This document shows, one piece after another, positions 31,445 through 40,640 of a stretch of DNA of 42,974 nt (position 1 is the first letter of the stretch; each line of letters opens with the position of its first letter). Origin of the DNA: B1 sp964443415 (GTDB lineage: Bacteria > Bacteroidota > Bacteroidia > UKL13-3). The notes beneath the pieces were generated by a model that saw nothing but the letters and a program-made list of their open reading frames with translations, was not told the origin of the DNA and did no database searches. The position numbers and the translations under genes are program-made. The stretch lies in the NCBI GenBank assembly GCA_964443415.1, contig CAYUDC010000012.1, positions 1 through 42,974 on the forward strand. Direction: 5' to 3'.

Positions 31445-32671
31445 CTAGACATGCGCTGCTAACAGCAAGTCTAAATCCTTATTGTAGATACTCAAGCGTT
31501 TACCTAAATATTTATTGGTTAAATTTCCTTTATAGATATACACCCCCGGACGCATTTCTGGATGATCAAACAAAAACTTCCCAAAGTTGGGCGACTCCGA
31601 AATATTTAATAACAAAGGCGTAATCACATTACTTAAGGCATAACTAGCTGTCCTACAAACATTGCTGGTAATATTGGGCACACAATAGTGTATTACCTCA
31701 TGTTTTTTAAAGGTTGGCTGCGCATGACTCGTAATTTCGGAAGTTTCAAAAACCCCACCTTGGTCGATGCTGATATCTAAAATGATGCTATTGGGTTTCA
31801 TTTGCGACACCAACTCCTCGCTTACAATCACTGGCGACCTGCCTTCCTCGCTTCTAATACATCCAATGCAAACGTCTGCATTTACAATGGCCTTTTGCAA
31901 TATCTTAGGATGTATCAAAGAGGTAAATATGGGTTGACCCAAATTGGTTTGTAAGCGTCTTAACTTGGCCAATGAATGATCAAAAACCTTAACGCAGGCT
32001 CCCATTCCCAATGCCGCTCTGGCTGCAAATTCGCCAACCGTGCCTGCCCCTAAAATGACAATTTCGGTGGGTGGAATTCCCGTAACCCCTCCTAACATCT
32101 CACCCTTGCCTCCCCCATTGGCATTTAACAATTGAGCAGCTACTGCAATGGCGTTAATGCCTGCAATTTCGCTCAGACTTCTTACAATAGGATAAACGCC
32201 ACTCTCGTCTTTTAAATACTCAAACCCAATGGCATTGATGCGCTTGGCCATTAAACTGCGCACGTAAGCCTCGTTGCGAGCACCATGTTGCAAGGCCGAT
32301 ATCAATAATTTATCTGCCGACATCCACCCTACTTCTTCGTTGGTGGGTGGCTCTACTTTTACAATAATATCTGCCTTATATACTTCTTCCCTCGAATAAC
32401 AAATCTTAGCTCCTGCATCGCTATACTCCTTGTCTGTAAATGAGGCATCCTTCCCCGCATTGGTCTCTAACCAAACCTCATTACCATTATTTACCAGCAA
32501 TTGCACACTCGATGGCGTTAACGCAATACGATGCTCCTGTAAAGTAATTTCTTTCGGAACACCAATATACAAAGATTGGTTAGGCTGCTTCATTTCTAAT
32601 ACAGCTTCCTTAGGCTGTAAACTCGCCTGACGCGCTAAATCACTAAAACCAAAAGTGTTACTTTCAGACAT
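31445..32671 (-). CDS. ald: Alanine dehydrogenase
   Basis: 408 residues, about 35 longer at the N terminus than the common 370-residue enzyme. The core begins SLYIGVPKEITLQEHRIALTP, with the pyruvate-binding Arg/Lys region. IVILGAGTVGEFAARAALGMG is the NAD-binding Rossmann loop, CIGCIRSEEGRSPVIVSEELV and ILDISIDQGG are typical of the AlaDH/PNT family, and HYCVPNITSNVCRTASYALS contains the conserved substrate Asn. It interconverts L-alanine and pyruvate with NAD. Transhydrogenase alpha is excluded by the lack of a PntA C-terminal membrane part. The AT-rich 3' flank lies next to the DnaA-box region. Confidence 0.92.
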   Translation of the reverse strand: MSESNTFGFSDLARQASLQPKEAVLEMKQPNQSLYIGVPKEITLQEHRIALTPSSVQLLVNNGNEVWLETNAGKDASFTDKEYSDAGAKICYSREEVYKADIIVKVEPPTNEEVGWMSADKLLISALQHGARNEAYVRSLMAKRINAIGFEYLKDESGVYPIVRSLSEIAGINAIAVAAQLLNANGGGKGEMLGGVTGIPPTEIVILGAGTVGEFAARAALGMGACVKVFDHSLAKLRRLQTNLGQPIFTSLIHPKILQKAIVNADVCIGCIRSEEGRSPVIVSEELVSQMKPNSIILDISIDQGGVFETSEITSHAQPTFKKHEVIHYCVPNITSNVCRTASYALSNVITPLLLNISESPNFGKFLFDHPEMRPGVYIYKGNLTNKYLGKRLSIYNKDLDLLLAAHV

Positions 32672-32724
32672 GAGGGTTTAAATAGGTTATGCTCAAAATT
32701 AAACAAAATAAAACATATTATAAA

Positions 32725-33132
32725 CTATACCCAAAGGTTTCGGCCACCATCTTCGGATAAGGCAATATGAATTTTTAAATGTGGCTCTTGTAAAAGGATG
32801 GTTTCTATTTTCTCAGGCCATTCAATCAAACAAAGGTGGCCCGAATCAAAATAATCTTCATATCCTAAGTCGTATACCTCTTCTATCGATTTAATTCTAT
32901 AAAAATCAAAATGGTAAATAGGCTTGCCACTGCTAGTATGATACTCGTTTACTATAGAAAAACTCGGGCTACTTACCGTTTCTTCCACGCCCATTTGGGT
33001 TAACAAATACTTGATTAAGGTAGTTTTGCCTGCCCCCATATCCCCATAAAAACACCATAGGGTATGGTTTTTTCCAGCTTCTTGCAAAAAATCACTGGCT
33101 AGTTCTAAGGTGTCTAAAGCATATCGCAGCAC
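32725..33132 (-). CDS. tsaE: tRNA threonylcarbamoyladenosine biosynthesis ATPase TsaE
   Basis: 135 residues from a GTG. WCFYGDMGAGKTTLIKYLL is the Walker A, SSPSFSIVNEYHTSSGKPIYHFDFYRI is the conserved switch region, and DSGHLCLIEWPEKIE carries the end-of-domain EWP motif. TsaE is needed with TsaB and TsaD for the universal t6A37 modification of tRNAs that read ANN codons. It sits 8 bases after the proline dehydrogenase stop on the same strand and 53 bases before ald, so it may be co-transcribed with both. Confidence 0.95.
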   Translation of the reverse strand: MLRYALDTLELASDFLQEAGKNHTLWCFYGDMGAGKTTLIKYLLTQMGVEETVSSPSFSIVNEYHTSSGKPIYHFDFYRIKSIEEVYDLGYEDYFDSGHLCLIEWPEKIETILLQEPHLKIHIALSEDGGRNLWV

Positions 33133-33140
33133 AAACTCGC

Positions 33141-34313
33141 TTATTTTCTTCTTTGCAACTCGGTGGTAATAAGCTTTAACTCTCTACCTGCCTGACCTTG
33201 TACGCTGGTATTTTCTTGTGCCCTTCTAAACAAATAAGGCAATACCGCTTTCACCGGACCGTAAGGTAAATATTTAGCCACCCTGTACCCTGCATTGGCT
33301 AAGTTATAACTCAAGTTATCACTCATGCCATACAACTGCGAAAAATATACCCGCTCATCCGTTGCTTGCAGCCCGTGGGTTTTCATTAAATCTATTAAAT
33401 ACTCACAACTCTCTTGATTGTGCGTACCTGCACAGATAGAAACCCTTTGAATATGCTCCAAACAAATCCTTAATCCTTCATTATAATCGCGGTCACTGGC
33501 GGCTTTGCTAGGCTGAATGGGATTAGTATACCCCTTTCCCTTAGCGCGCTCTGCTTCTTTTTCCATATACGCCCCACGCACCAATTTCACGCCATAAAAG
33601 TAATTACCTGCTGCAGCCTCTTCAATGGATTTTTGTAAAAAGGCCAACCTATCATGTCTGTAAAACTGAATGGTATTATATACAATGGTGCGCTGGCGAT
33701 TATACTGCTGCATCATTTCTCCTGCCATTTGATCAATGGCATCCTGAATCCAACTTTCTTCGGCGTCTATAAATAAGCGCACATTTAAGTCGAATGCCCG
33801 CTTACAAATTTCATTGATACGCGCTTTCACTCGATCAAACTCGGCAGTTTCATCTGTACTAAGCGCTTGCTTTTCATTCACCTTTTGCAATAATGCAAAC
33901 CTTCCAACACCTGTCACTTTAAAAACACTAAATGGAATGGCCGGATTGTTATGCGCCTTTTCGATGGTTTTAATAATCTCTTTGGCTGTGGCATCAAAAA
34001 CTACTTCCTTTTCTTCGCCTTCTACCGAATAATCTAAAATGGTGCCCACTCCAAACTGGTACATCTGCTGAATGGTAGTCTCACAATCACTCACACTCTC
34101 TCCGCCACAAAACTGATGAAAAACCGTTTTCTTGATAATTCCTTTGATAGGCAAACCTATCTTAAAACCAAAATCTACCAAAGCGGGGCCGGTTTGAACC
34201 AACCAATTATACCCAATGGCTTTAAACAGTAAATATGAATTGCGAAGCTCTTTGTTATTTCTGGCCTGAAAGGCAATTTGTGTATTTGAAAAATCAACCT
34301 TTGTATGTGTCAT
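33141..34313 (-). CDS. Proline dehydrogenase (monofunctional)
   Basis: 390 residues. The beta/alpha barrel of the PutA proline dehydrogenase domain is recognised by the FAD-site segment YFYGVKLVRGAYMEKEAERA, by LFIDAEESWIQDAID earlier, and by CAGTHNQESCEYLIDLM. YLPYGPVKAVLPYLFRRAQEN forms the end with the substrate-binding Arg residues. It oxidises L-proline to pyrroline-5-carboxylate and passes electrons to quinone at the membrane. The P5C dehydrogenase half of PutA is absent, so that step must be encoded elsewhere. It is divergent from aroB across 84 bases. Confidence 0.95.
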   Translation of the reverse strand: MTHTKVDFSNTQIAFQARNNKELRNSYLLFKAIGYNWLVQTGPALVDFGFKIGLPIKGIIKKTVFHQFCGGESVSDCETTIQQMYQFGVGTILDYSVEGEEKEVVFDATAKEIIKTIEKAHNNPAIPFSVFKVTGVGRFALLQKVNEKQALSTDETAEFDRVKARINEICKRAFDLNVRLFIDAEESWIQDAIDQMAGEMMQQYNRQRTIVYNTIQFYRHDRLAFLQKSIEEAAAGNYFYGVKLVRGAYMEKEAERAKGKGYTNPIQPSKAASDRDYNEGLRICLEHIQRVSICAGTHNQESCEYLIDLMKTHGLQATDERVYFSQLYGMSDNLSYNLANAGYRVAKYLPYGPVKAVLPYLFRRAQENTSVQGQAGRELKLITTELQRRK

Positions 34314-34397
34314 ACTTGTTATTTATTCTTTACCTAATGCTTGTTAACAAATGATTAACTATAATTGCGCTACGAAAGTAAGACCAATCTCTGTTAG

Positions 34398-35459
34398 ATG
34401 AAAGAAATAATTCATAAGGATTTTGAGATATTTCTTGGTGAGGAAGTATTGGAACACCTGGCAGAAATTTTAATAGAACTCAGTTATTCCAAAATTTTTG
34501 TACTCATGGACACCAATACCCAGCGCCATTGCTGGCCTATTCTGAGTCCGTATTTGGTAAACTACCATCCCATTGTCATTCCAGAAGGCGAGTCGAGCAA
34601 AAGCTTGGTTCAAGCCGAAAAAATATGGGCTGCCCTGCACCAAAACCTTGCCGACAGAAACTCCGTACTCATTAACTTAGGAGGCGGCGTGGTAAGCGAT
34701 ATTGGTGGATTTTGTGCGGCCACCTATAAACGGGGAATCGACTTTATCAATGTTCCAACCTCTCTATTAGGAATGGTAGATGCCGCTGTGGGTGGTAAAT
34801 TAGGCATCGACTTTCTGAGTTTTAAAAATAGCATTGGCCTTTTTAAGCACCCCAAATACATCATTGTTTACCCCGATTTTATTAAAACCTTAAGTGCCGA
34901 AGAAACCAGAAATGGCTTGGCAGAAGTGGTTAAACATGGTTTAATTGAAGATAAATCGCTATTCGAAAAACTGGCCCAACTAGAAGGCAATGCCCTCGAA
35001 AAAGCCGGAAACCTTATCTTTCAATCCATCAAAATAAAAGCCCAAATTGTAAAGAAGGACCCTTTCGAAAAAGATTTACGTAAATCGCTCAACTTTGGTC
35101 ACACCATTGGCCATGCCATCGAAACATGGTCGCTATTAAATGACGTCATTCCGCTTAAACACGGCGAAGCCATTGCCATTGGCATGATTTGCGAATCTTA
35201 TCTTAGCAAAACATTGTTGGGTTTATCTAATTCAGAGTTGGAGCAAATAACCCGATACTTTACCCAAAGATACCCCACCTATAAACATCCTTGGGATGAA
35301 AATAAACTCATTGCCTTGATGCAACATGACAAAAAAAATGTGGATGGCCTGATTAATTTCACCCTCCTAAAAAAGATTGGTAAAGCCAAAATTAATATCA
35401 ATTGTCACGAAGATTTAATTAGGAAGTCTCTTGCCTATTATAGACAATTGAGCCAATGA
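34398..35459 (+). CDS. aroB: 3-dehydroquinate synthase
   Basis: 353 residues. NLGGGVVSDIGGFCAATYKRGI is the NAD-binding glycine-rich region, NVPTSLLGMVDAAVGGKLGID is the substrate region, and the zinc ligands are the Glu in EVVKHGLIED and the His residues in FGHTIGHAIE and LKHGEAIAIGM. It makes 3-dehydroquinate from DAHP in the shikimate pathway. Its TGA overlaps the aroA ATG by four bases (ATGA), so the two enzymes are translationally coupled. A weak promoter-like TATAATTG lies at 34360-34367. Confidence 0.97.
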   Translation: MKEIIHKDFEIFLGEEVLEHLAEILIELSYSKIFVLMDTNTQRHCWPILSPYLVNYHPIVIPEGESSKSLVQAEKIWAALHQNLADRNSVLINLGGGVVSDIGGFCAATYKRGIDFINVPTSLLGMVDAAVGGKLGIDFLSFKNSIGLFKHPKYIIVYPDFIKTLSAEETRNGLAEVVKHGLIEDKSLFEKLAQLEGNALEKAGNLIFQSIKIKAQIVKKDPFEKDLRKSLNFGHTIGHAIETWSLLNDVIPLKHGEAIAIGMICESYLSKTLLGLSNSELEQITRYFTQRYPTYKHPWDENKLIALMQHDKKNVDGLINFTLLKKIGKAKININCHEDLIRKSLAYYRQLSQ

Positions 35460-36709
35460 AATCGTTAAAAGTTCAGTCGTATCGCACCCATCTCAAAGGA
35501 AACATTCAATTGCCGGCTTCTAAAAGCATGAGCAATAGGGCACTTATTTTACAGGCTGTTTCGCAACAGCTATTCCATAAAACCATTACCCTTGGCAACC
35601 TCTCGGATGCCGACGACACCCAAATTCTTACAAAGGCCATTCAACTTACTCAAGGCCAGGTAAACATCAAAAATGCTGGCACCTGCGCCCGTTTCTTATG
35701 CGCCTATTATGCGGCCAAACCTGGCACCGATATCATCTTGGAAGGCGAAGCAAGAATGCACCAAAGACCCATTGCCCCTTTGGTGGATGCCCTAACACAA
35801 TTGGGTGCTCACATTACCTATTTAGACAATCCTGGCTTCTTACCCATACACATTATTGGAAAACAACTTAATGGCGGTGAGCTAAACATAGATGCCACCA
35901 CATCAAGCCAATTTGTTTCTGCCTTAATGCTTATTTCGCCTATGCTTAATGGCGGTTTGACCCTATCCTTGCCAGAAGAAACAGTAAGCAAAACTTATAT
36001 CACCATGACCCTTGGGGTAATGAATGCCTTTGGGTTTAAGGCAAGCTGGGACGAAGCCAATTTAACTATTACCTGCCCACAACAAACAGAACCTGCTAGG
36101 ATAGACCATTACGAAATTGAAGCCGATTGGAGCAGTGCCGCCTTTTTTTATGAAGCAGCCTTACTTGCCGAAGAAGCCAAACTTACCTTATCTGGCTTAA
36201 CCTTGCCATCCATGCAGGGCGACTCAATTCTGGCGAATTGGTTTGAACAACTTGGCGTAACCAGCGAATTGGGTCAAACCGGAATAACCATAACCAAAGC
36301 CAAGGAAGTAAGCACAAAACCTGTAGCATTAGACTTTACCCATTACCCCGATCTAGCGCCTGCCATTATCTGCGCTTGTGCTGGGGCGGGCATTGCCATT
36401 AAGGCAAGCGGACTAAAAAGCTTGGTGCACAAAGAAAGTAACCGTGTATTGGCTTTGATAAATGCTTTAAAAACCTTGCATATAAAAACAGAAAGCGATC
36501 AAGAAAATTTTATTGCTCATGATGGATTGCAAAGGCATTTTTACCATGGCGAAATCCTACAAACTCATCAAGACCATCGACTGGCAATGGCCTATGGCAT
36601 GCTAGCCTTATTCTTATCTGTGGTGCGTTTGAGCGAAGGCAAATCGGTGGTAAAATCTTTCCCTCACTTTTGGGATGAAGCGGCTAAGCTGGGCTTAGAA
36701 ACAACTTAA
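35456..36709 (+). CDS. aroA: 3-phosphoshikimate 1-carboxyvinyltransferase (EPSP synthase)
   Basis: 417 residues, two-lobed. LPASKSMSNRALILQAV near the N terminus is the substrate-binding Lys-Ser-Arg region. KNAGTCARFLCAYYA is the glycine-rich phosphoenolpyruvate loop, with Phe where class I enzymes have Pro101. EADWSSAAFFYEAALLA and a C-terminal QDHRLAMAYGMLAL give the remaining active-site residues. It joins shikimate 3-phosphate and phosphoenolpyruvate. It overlaps aroB by four bases. aroB and aroA are the only shikimate-pathway genes in the window. Confidence 0.96.
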   Translation: MKSLKVQSYRTHLKGNIQLPASKSMSNRALILQAVSQQLFHKTITLGNLSDADDTQILTKAIQLTQGQVNIKNAGTCARFLCAYYAAKPGTDIILEGEARMHQRPIAPLVDALTQLGAHITYLDNPGFLPIHIIGKQLNGGELNIDATTSSQFVSALMLISPMLNGGLTLSLPEETVSKTYITMTLGVMNAFGFKASWDEANLTITCPQQTEPARIDHYEIEADWSSAAFFYEAALLAEEAKLTLSGLTLPSMQGDSILANWFEQLGVTSELGQTGITITKAKEVSTKPVALDFTHYPDLAPAIICACAGAGIAIKASGLKSLVHKESNRVLALINALKTLHIKTESDQENFIAHDGLQRHFYHGEILQTHQDHRLAMAYGMLALFLSVVRLSEGKSVVKSFPHFWDEAAKLGLETT

Positions 36710-36792
36710 AAGAATTTCACTCAAGTCTCCCTCAGGCTATTCTATAATTCTTGCATTTCACTTACTTTAGCCTTCACTTAATTTTACATCTG

Positions 36793-37410
36793 ATGAAAAT
36801 TGCCATTATAGGAACAGGAAACGTAGGAGGCGCCTTAGCCAGTAAGTGGGCCAAGGCCGGACACGACATTTATTTAGGCGTTAGAGACACCGAAAATTTT
36901 AAAGGCAAAGCCTTGCTTAACAATCCCAACACCCATGCACTTGCCATCACAGCAGCCGTTAAAAATGCCGAAGTAATTGTATTGGCTACACCTGCCCCCA
37001 TGACCATTGAAGTGTGCCAAAGCCTTGGTGATACCACAGGTAAAATCATCATCGACACCATGAACATTGTCATGGGACGCGGACCACAAGGTTTTCAAAA
37101 TACCACCGATGCCATCCTTGCCCACACACAAAGTAAAGAGGTAGTGAAATGTTTTAACACCACTGGATTTAACAATATGATGAATCCTGTATATGGTGCG
37201 CAATCTTTAGACGCCTTTGTGGCTGGCGACAGCGAACTTGGAAAAAATGCGGCCATGCAATTGGCCTTAGATGCTGGGTTTGCACAATGCTATTGGATTG
37301 GCGGCAACGACAAGTTTAGCTTAATGGAACAGTTTGCTTGGTTTTGGATTAACCTTGCCATGTTTCAAGGACAAGGCAGAGAAATTGGGTTTAAACTCTT
37401 AAAGCGTTAA
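36793..37410 (+). CDS. F420-dependent NADP reductase-type oxidoreductase
   Basis: 205 residues from the ATG at 36793; an upstream in-frame start at 36751 would add a non-conserved stretch. KIAIIGTGNVGGALASKWAKAG is the Rossmann dinucleotide loop, YLGVRDTENFKGKA follows, then VIVLATPAPMTIEVCQ, KIIIDTMNIV, and VVKCFNTTGFNNM. This is the NADP-oxidoreductase coenzyme F420-dependent (PF03807) family. F420 itself is not expected in Bacteroidota, so the real electron partner is unknown; many homologues act as NAD(P)-dependent reductases of small ketones or similar. The stop codon overlaps the convergent E1-like gene. Confidence 0.85.
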   Translation: MKIAIIGTGNVGGALASKWAKAGHDIYLGVRDTENFKGKALLNNPNTHALAITAAVKNAEVIVLATPAPMTIEVCQSLGDTTGKIIIDTMNIVMGRGPQGFQNTTDAILAHTQSKEVVKCFNTTGFNNMMNPVYGAQSLDAFVAGDSELGKNAAMQLALDAGFAQCYWIGGNDKFSLMEQFAWFWINLAMFQGQGREIGFKLLKR

Positions 37411-38120
37411 GAGGCTTCGGTTTGGTTCAAACTGAATACACGGTATACATGCTCATGCAGGTTAAAGCTAAACACCTTTCCCTCTAGCACGGGCTCAATG
37501 CCTGTGATGATTTTAATGGCCTCCGAAACTTGCATAGAAGCAGCAAAAGAACAAGTTGACCCTAAGACACCATTTGCCGCACATGACAACATTGCTGAGT
37601 TAAAATTGGTAGAACCAAAAAAGTGATCGAACTTTATTTTTTTGCGGTAGTTAAACACAGAAACCATTCCCTCAAAGCCCATCACTGCCGAAAATATCCA
37701 AGGCTTTTGAAGTTGGCTGCACCATTGGTTTAATAAGTGCCTAGTTTCGATGTTATCTGTGCAATCTATGATTAGTTCATAGGTTGATAGAAATGCTAGG
37801 GCGTTAGCATCTTCTAATCTGTTGGGATGTGCTGTAAGTTGCAAATGTGGGTGCTGCCGGCTCAGGTTTTCTGCTGCCATTAAAGCCTTTGATTTTCCGA
37901 TATGTTCTTGGCTATATAAGGTTTGTCTGGCTAGGTTATGTTCTTGCACTACGTCATTATCTATTACCCCTATATAGCCCACACCTGCCGCTGCCAAGTA
38001 TTGTAATACTGGGCAACCTAAGCCGCCTGCTCCTACTACCAAAACTTTGGCTTGGTTAAGTTTGGTTTGACCCAAAGGCCCAATTTCGGGCATATTGATT
38101 TGTGCTAAATACCGCTCCAC
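37407..38120 (-). CDS. ThiF/MoeB-like E1 adenylyltransferase
   Basis: 237 residues from a GTG, 3 bases after the DUF4132 stop. ERYLAQINMPEIGPLGQTKL is the family opening, VLVVGAGGLGCPVLQYLAA is the ATP loop (residues 27-44, GAGGLG at 30-35), HNLARQTLYS carries the Arg finger (R65), IGKSKALMA the Lys (K76), and IIDCTDNIETRHLLN the catalytic Asp (D122). This is the E1 core that adenylates the C-terminal glycine of a MoaD/ThiS/ubiquitin-like protein. The two CxxC zinc pairs found in most MoeB/ThiF proteins are missing; only single Cys residues at about 180 (SCAANGVLG) and 190 remain. There is no rhodanese domain. Because the upstream operon member ends in Gly-Gly and looks like a beta-grasp, that protein is the natural substrate. 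MoeB-type sulfur-carrier work in molybdopterin synthesis is the main alternative, but no moa genes are near. Confidence 0.85.
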   Translation of the reverse strand: MERYLAQINMPEIGPLGQTKLNQAKVLVVGAGGLGCPVLQYLAAAGVGYIGVIDNDVVQEHNLARQTLYSQEHIGKSKALMAAENLSRQHPHLQLTAHPNRLEDANALAFLSTYELIIDCTDNIETRHLLNQWCSQLQKPWIFSAVMGFEGMVSVFNYRKKIKFDHFFGSTNFNSAMLSCAANGVLGSTCSFAASMQVSEAIKIITGIEPVLEGKVFSFNLHEHVYRVFSLNQTEAS

Positions 38121-38123
38121 TTG

Positions 38124-40634
38124 CTAGGCTTGATGAATCTGACTTAGAATACTTGTATCTTTTATCTTATCATCCTCAGCCAACATAAAGGCTTTACTTA
38201 GGATAATAGACAACAAGGCGTCTCCCTCAAATGGAAGAAATACTTTGTCAGAAGCTTTGTTACTTTTATCCGGAACTATACAGAGATACTGATCGTTCGG
38301 ACTCATTAAAATATTGCCACTGCCGATATGAATCTTGTAAGTTCTAAAGGTACCTTTTACCATTAAATATCTTCCATCGAAGGTACATTGTGGGGCAATC
38401 TTTAACCTGGGTATAAGCCGTTGCAAAGCGGCCTCTCTTACTTTGGATGATTCTGATAACTCGGCAAAAGAATAATTATACCAATATTCATTCATACGGG
38501 TATTGCCATTGTCTTGCCAATTTACATCATTACCAATACTTGTTACTCCAACAAACAAATCAACATCTCGCATGATTTCGCTAAACACCAAAGCCGGCAC
38601 CTCTTCTAAAGCAATTACTTGGTTGTCTCTATAAAACCTTACCTGATCGGTACTCACAAAGTTAAAAATACCCATTTGATTGGTATTGTCTCCTTGCCAA
38701 TCGGCATCTACTAAAAACTCGGCAGTTAACTGATGATGAGCAATCAACACACTAGGGGTATTGTGAGAATCCCAAGACCCCATTAAATGATATATCCAAC
38801 CACGCTGTTTGCAAAGCGCAGCAAATTGATGTTGACGTAAAATATGGGCTGCAAAACGATTAGAATAGGTATGGGTATTTTGTTCTGCATCTGTTAACAC
38901 ATACACTTCTCTAAATGCCTGTTTAAAGGGCTGCTTTATTTGATGCTGCTCTAAAAAAGTACGCCAATCTCTTACAGCATCCGCCGTATCGTAAATGGGA
39001 TGCCACAAGCTCACTTTAAGCTCGGCAGGCAAATTGGGCAAAGGCTGTCCGTGGGCGTTTACCAATACTTCATTGAAGTAAATACCACTCCAGCGCTGGT
39101 CTTGATGGGTGAATGTCCATATCAACTGTTTGCTCACAAAAGTCAGTAATGGATGATGAAGATACGATTGTTTCCATTCTTCTAAGCCCCATTCTCTTGC
39201 TTTTAAATAACATTGCTCTATCCTATCCTTTTGTACCTGAAGCGTAGCTTCTATTTCCTTCATTCTTTTTCTGAGCGCAGCTAATTCCTCCTTATGTCCT
39301 TCTTTAATTTTGGTTGGAACCGAAGCTTGCTGTTTACCCTCTTGTTCCCAAACAAGCGCTACACTTTGATAGGAGTTGATGGTTACAATAGCAGTATAAT
39401 CGCCTATTGGGCTTTCTAATCGGCCTTGGTTCAACCCGAAACTTGGCACAGATATTTCTTCTAATTGATCTTTGGTATACCCTTCTTTGAGCGCTACTAT
39501 ACTGATATATTTTTCAATGATTTTTAGCACCGAGGGATATTTAATCTTCACCTTAAACTTACTTAAGGTGGCAATGCCCTCTTTAAACGGCAAGATAGAA
39601 AAAGCATACAAACACGCATTACCTGTTCTTACAGAAACCGCTCCCACGCCAGGCAATTTCTTAAAAGCCCAAAGGCCATATTCATCCAACTTTGTCGTTA
39701 ATCGTGTATCGTTTATCAAGCCGCAAGTCCAGATAACTCCCTTTAAAATATCATGATTGGCCTCACTTAAAAAGGCTATTTTTTGATCCGACCTTTTATG
39801 AATGTCTTTTAAAAGTGTTAAGCTTATCTCTAAAAAGTGAAGATAGGCAATAACAAGGGTTTCTTTTTCTATTTGCGCGATAACCTTATGCGTTTCTTTT
39901 ATCCATTTTTCGGAGGGCGTTGCTTTGCCTTGCACTTCAACCAATTGGGCAATGAGCGTCTTCCAGGCGCTTTGTTGTGTTGGGTCTGTTAGGGAAGATA
40001 TAAATTCAAGCATGTATTTGCCCAAGGCATCTGAGGCATCTGCACCCATTTCTGGAGCACCTTGCAGCAAAAATGCTATTTGCTTGTTTATTTGAATGGT
40101 ATCCGCATAGGTGTAACTCTCGGAGGAACTATCGCTGTGCAAAGCTTGTAGCGCAGATTTTAAAGGCTTAGATAAACCAGAGTTTCGAATGTTTGTTTCT
40201 ATTTTACTAAGCAAAGGCTTAAATGGAATTCCAGAATAAAACTGATTTTTATTGAGTCTTTGAGTGATAAAATTCACTAAATCTAACAGTTCTTCATCCG
40301 AATAGTCTATCTTTCTTCTAAGCAATTGGCTGCTTAACTGGGTATATAATTCTATGCCATCCCAAACAGTAGAGCCATACACATTAGACTCTTTGCGGTT
40401 TTTCTTAAATTGATACAACTCGTCGATGCAGGCATAAATGAAGGATTTAATAAAATCATCTTCCCTGGTTTTAATCGATTGATAGACCATTAAGTTTCCC
40501 AAAGTAGGCAGCCTGTAACTCTCTTTTTTAGCAATGGCTTCCTCTAATAAGTCCTTCAACAAGGCAAGACATTCTTTCTCGTGCTGTTTAGAAAACTCAG
40601 GTGCTTTTTTCTTAAAAAAATCTAACAAAGACAT
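38124..40634 (-). CDS. DUF4132 domain protein
   Basis: 836 residues, cytosolic, no signal or membrane segment. The N-terminal 400 residues are helical and probably repeat-like. A coiled-coil (KIKEGHKEELAALRKRMKEI, about 442-475) precedes the DUF4132 region at about 480-610, with VRDWRTFLEQHQIKQPFKQA and FREVYVLTDAE as its hallmarks. The C-terminal about 730-835, with KGTFRTYKIHIGSGNILMSP and NDQYLCIVPD, is the DUF7737-type end. DUF4132 proteins (for example E. coli YehI/MolR) often sit near AAA+ ATPases and their function is not known. Here it lies 6 bases after the 131-residue Gly-Gly protein and 3 bases before the E1-like gene, so all three are surely co-translated. It may be an adaptor or a target; this is inference. 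Confidence 0.8.
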   Translation of the reverse strand: MSLLDFFKKKAPEFSKQHEKECLALLKDLLEEAIAKKESYRLPTLGNLMVYQSIKTREDDFIKSFIYACIDELYQFKKNRKESNVYGSTVWDGIELYTQLSSQLLRRKIDYSDEELLDLVNFITQRLNKNQFYSGIPFKPLLSKIETNIRNSGLSKPLKSALQALHSDSSSESYTYADTIQINKQIAFLLQGAPEMGADASDALGKYMLEFISSLTDPTQQSAWKTLIAQLVEVQGKATPSEKWIKETHKVIAQIEKETLVIAYLHFLEISLTLLKDIHKRSDQKIAFLSEANHDILKGVIWTCGLINDTRLTTKLDEYGLWAFKKLPGVGAVSVRTGNACLYAFSILPFKEGIATLSKFKVKIKYPSVLKIIEKYISIVALKEGYTKDQLEEISVPSFGLNQGRLESPIGDYTAIVTINSYQSVALVWEQEGKQQASVPTKIKEGHKEELAALRKRMKEIEATLQVQKDRIEQCYLKAREWGLEEWKQSYLHHPLLTFVSKQLIWTFTHQDQRWSGIYFNEVLVNAHGQPLPNLPAELKVSLWHPIYDTADAVRDWRTFLEQHQIKQPFKQAFREVYVLTDAEQNTHTYSNRFAAHILRQHQFAALCKQRGWIYHLMGSWDSHNTPSVLIAHHQLTAEFLVDADWQGDNTNQMGIFNFVSTDQVRFYRDNQVIALEEVPALVFSEIMRDVDLFVGVTSIGNDVNWQDNGNTRMNEYWYNYSFAELSESSKVREAALQRLIPRLKIAPQCTFDGRYLMVKGTFRTYKIHIGSGNILMSPNDQYLCIVPDKSNKASDKVFLPFEGDALLSIILSKAFMLAEDDKIKDTSILSQIHQA

Positions 40635-40640
40635 CTGTAC

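Noticed and set aside
37407..37410. Overlap of convergent stop codons (also at 22796-22799) as a possible regulatory feature
   Set aside because: TTAA overlaps of convergent stops are common in compact genomes and need no special explanation.
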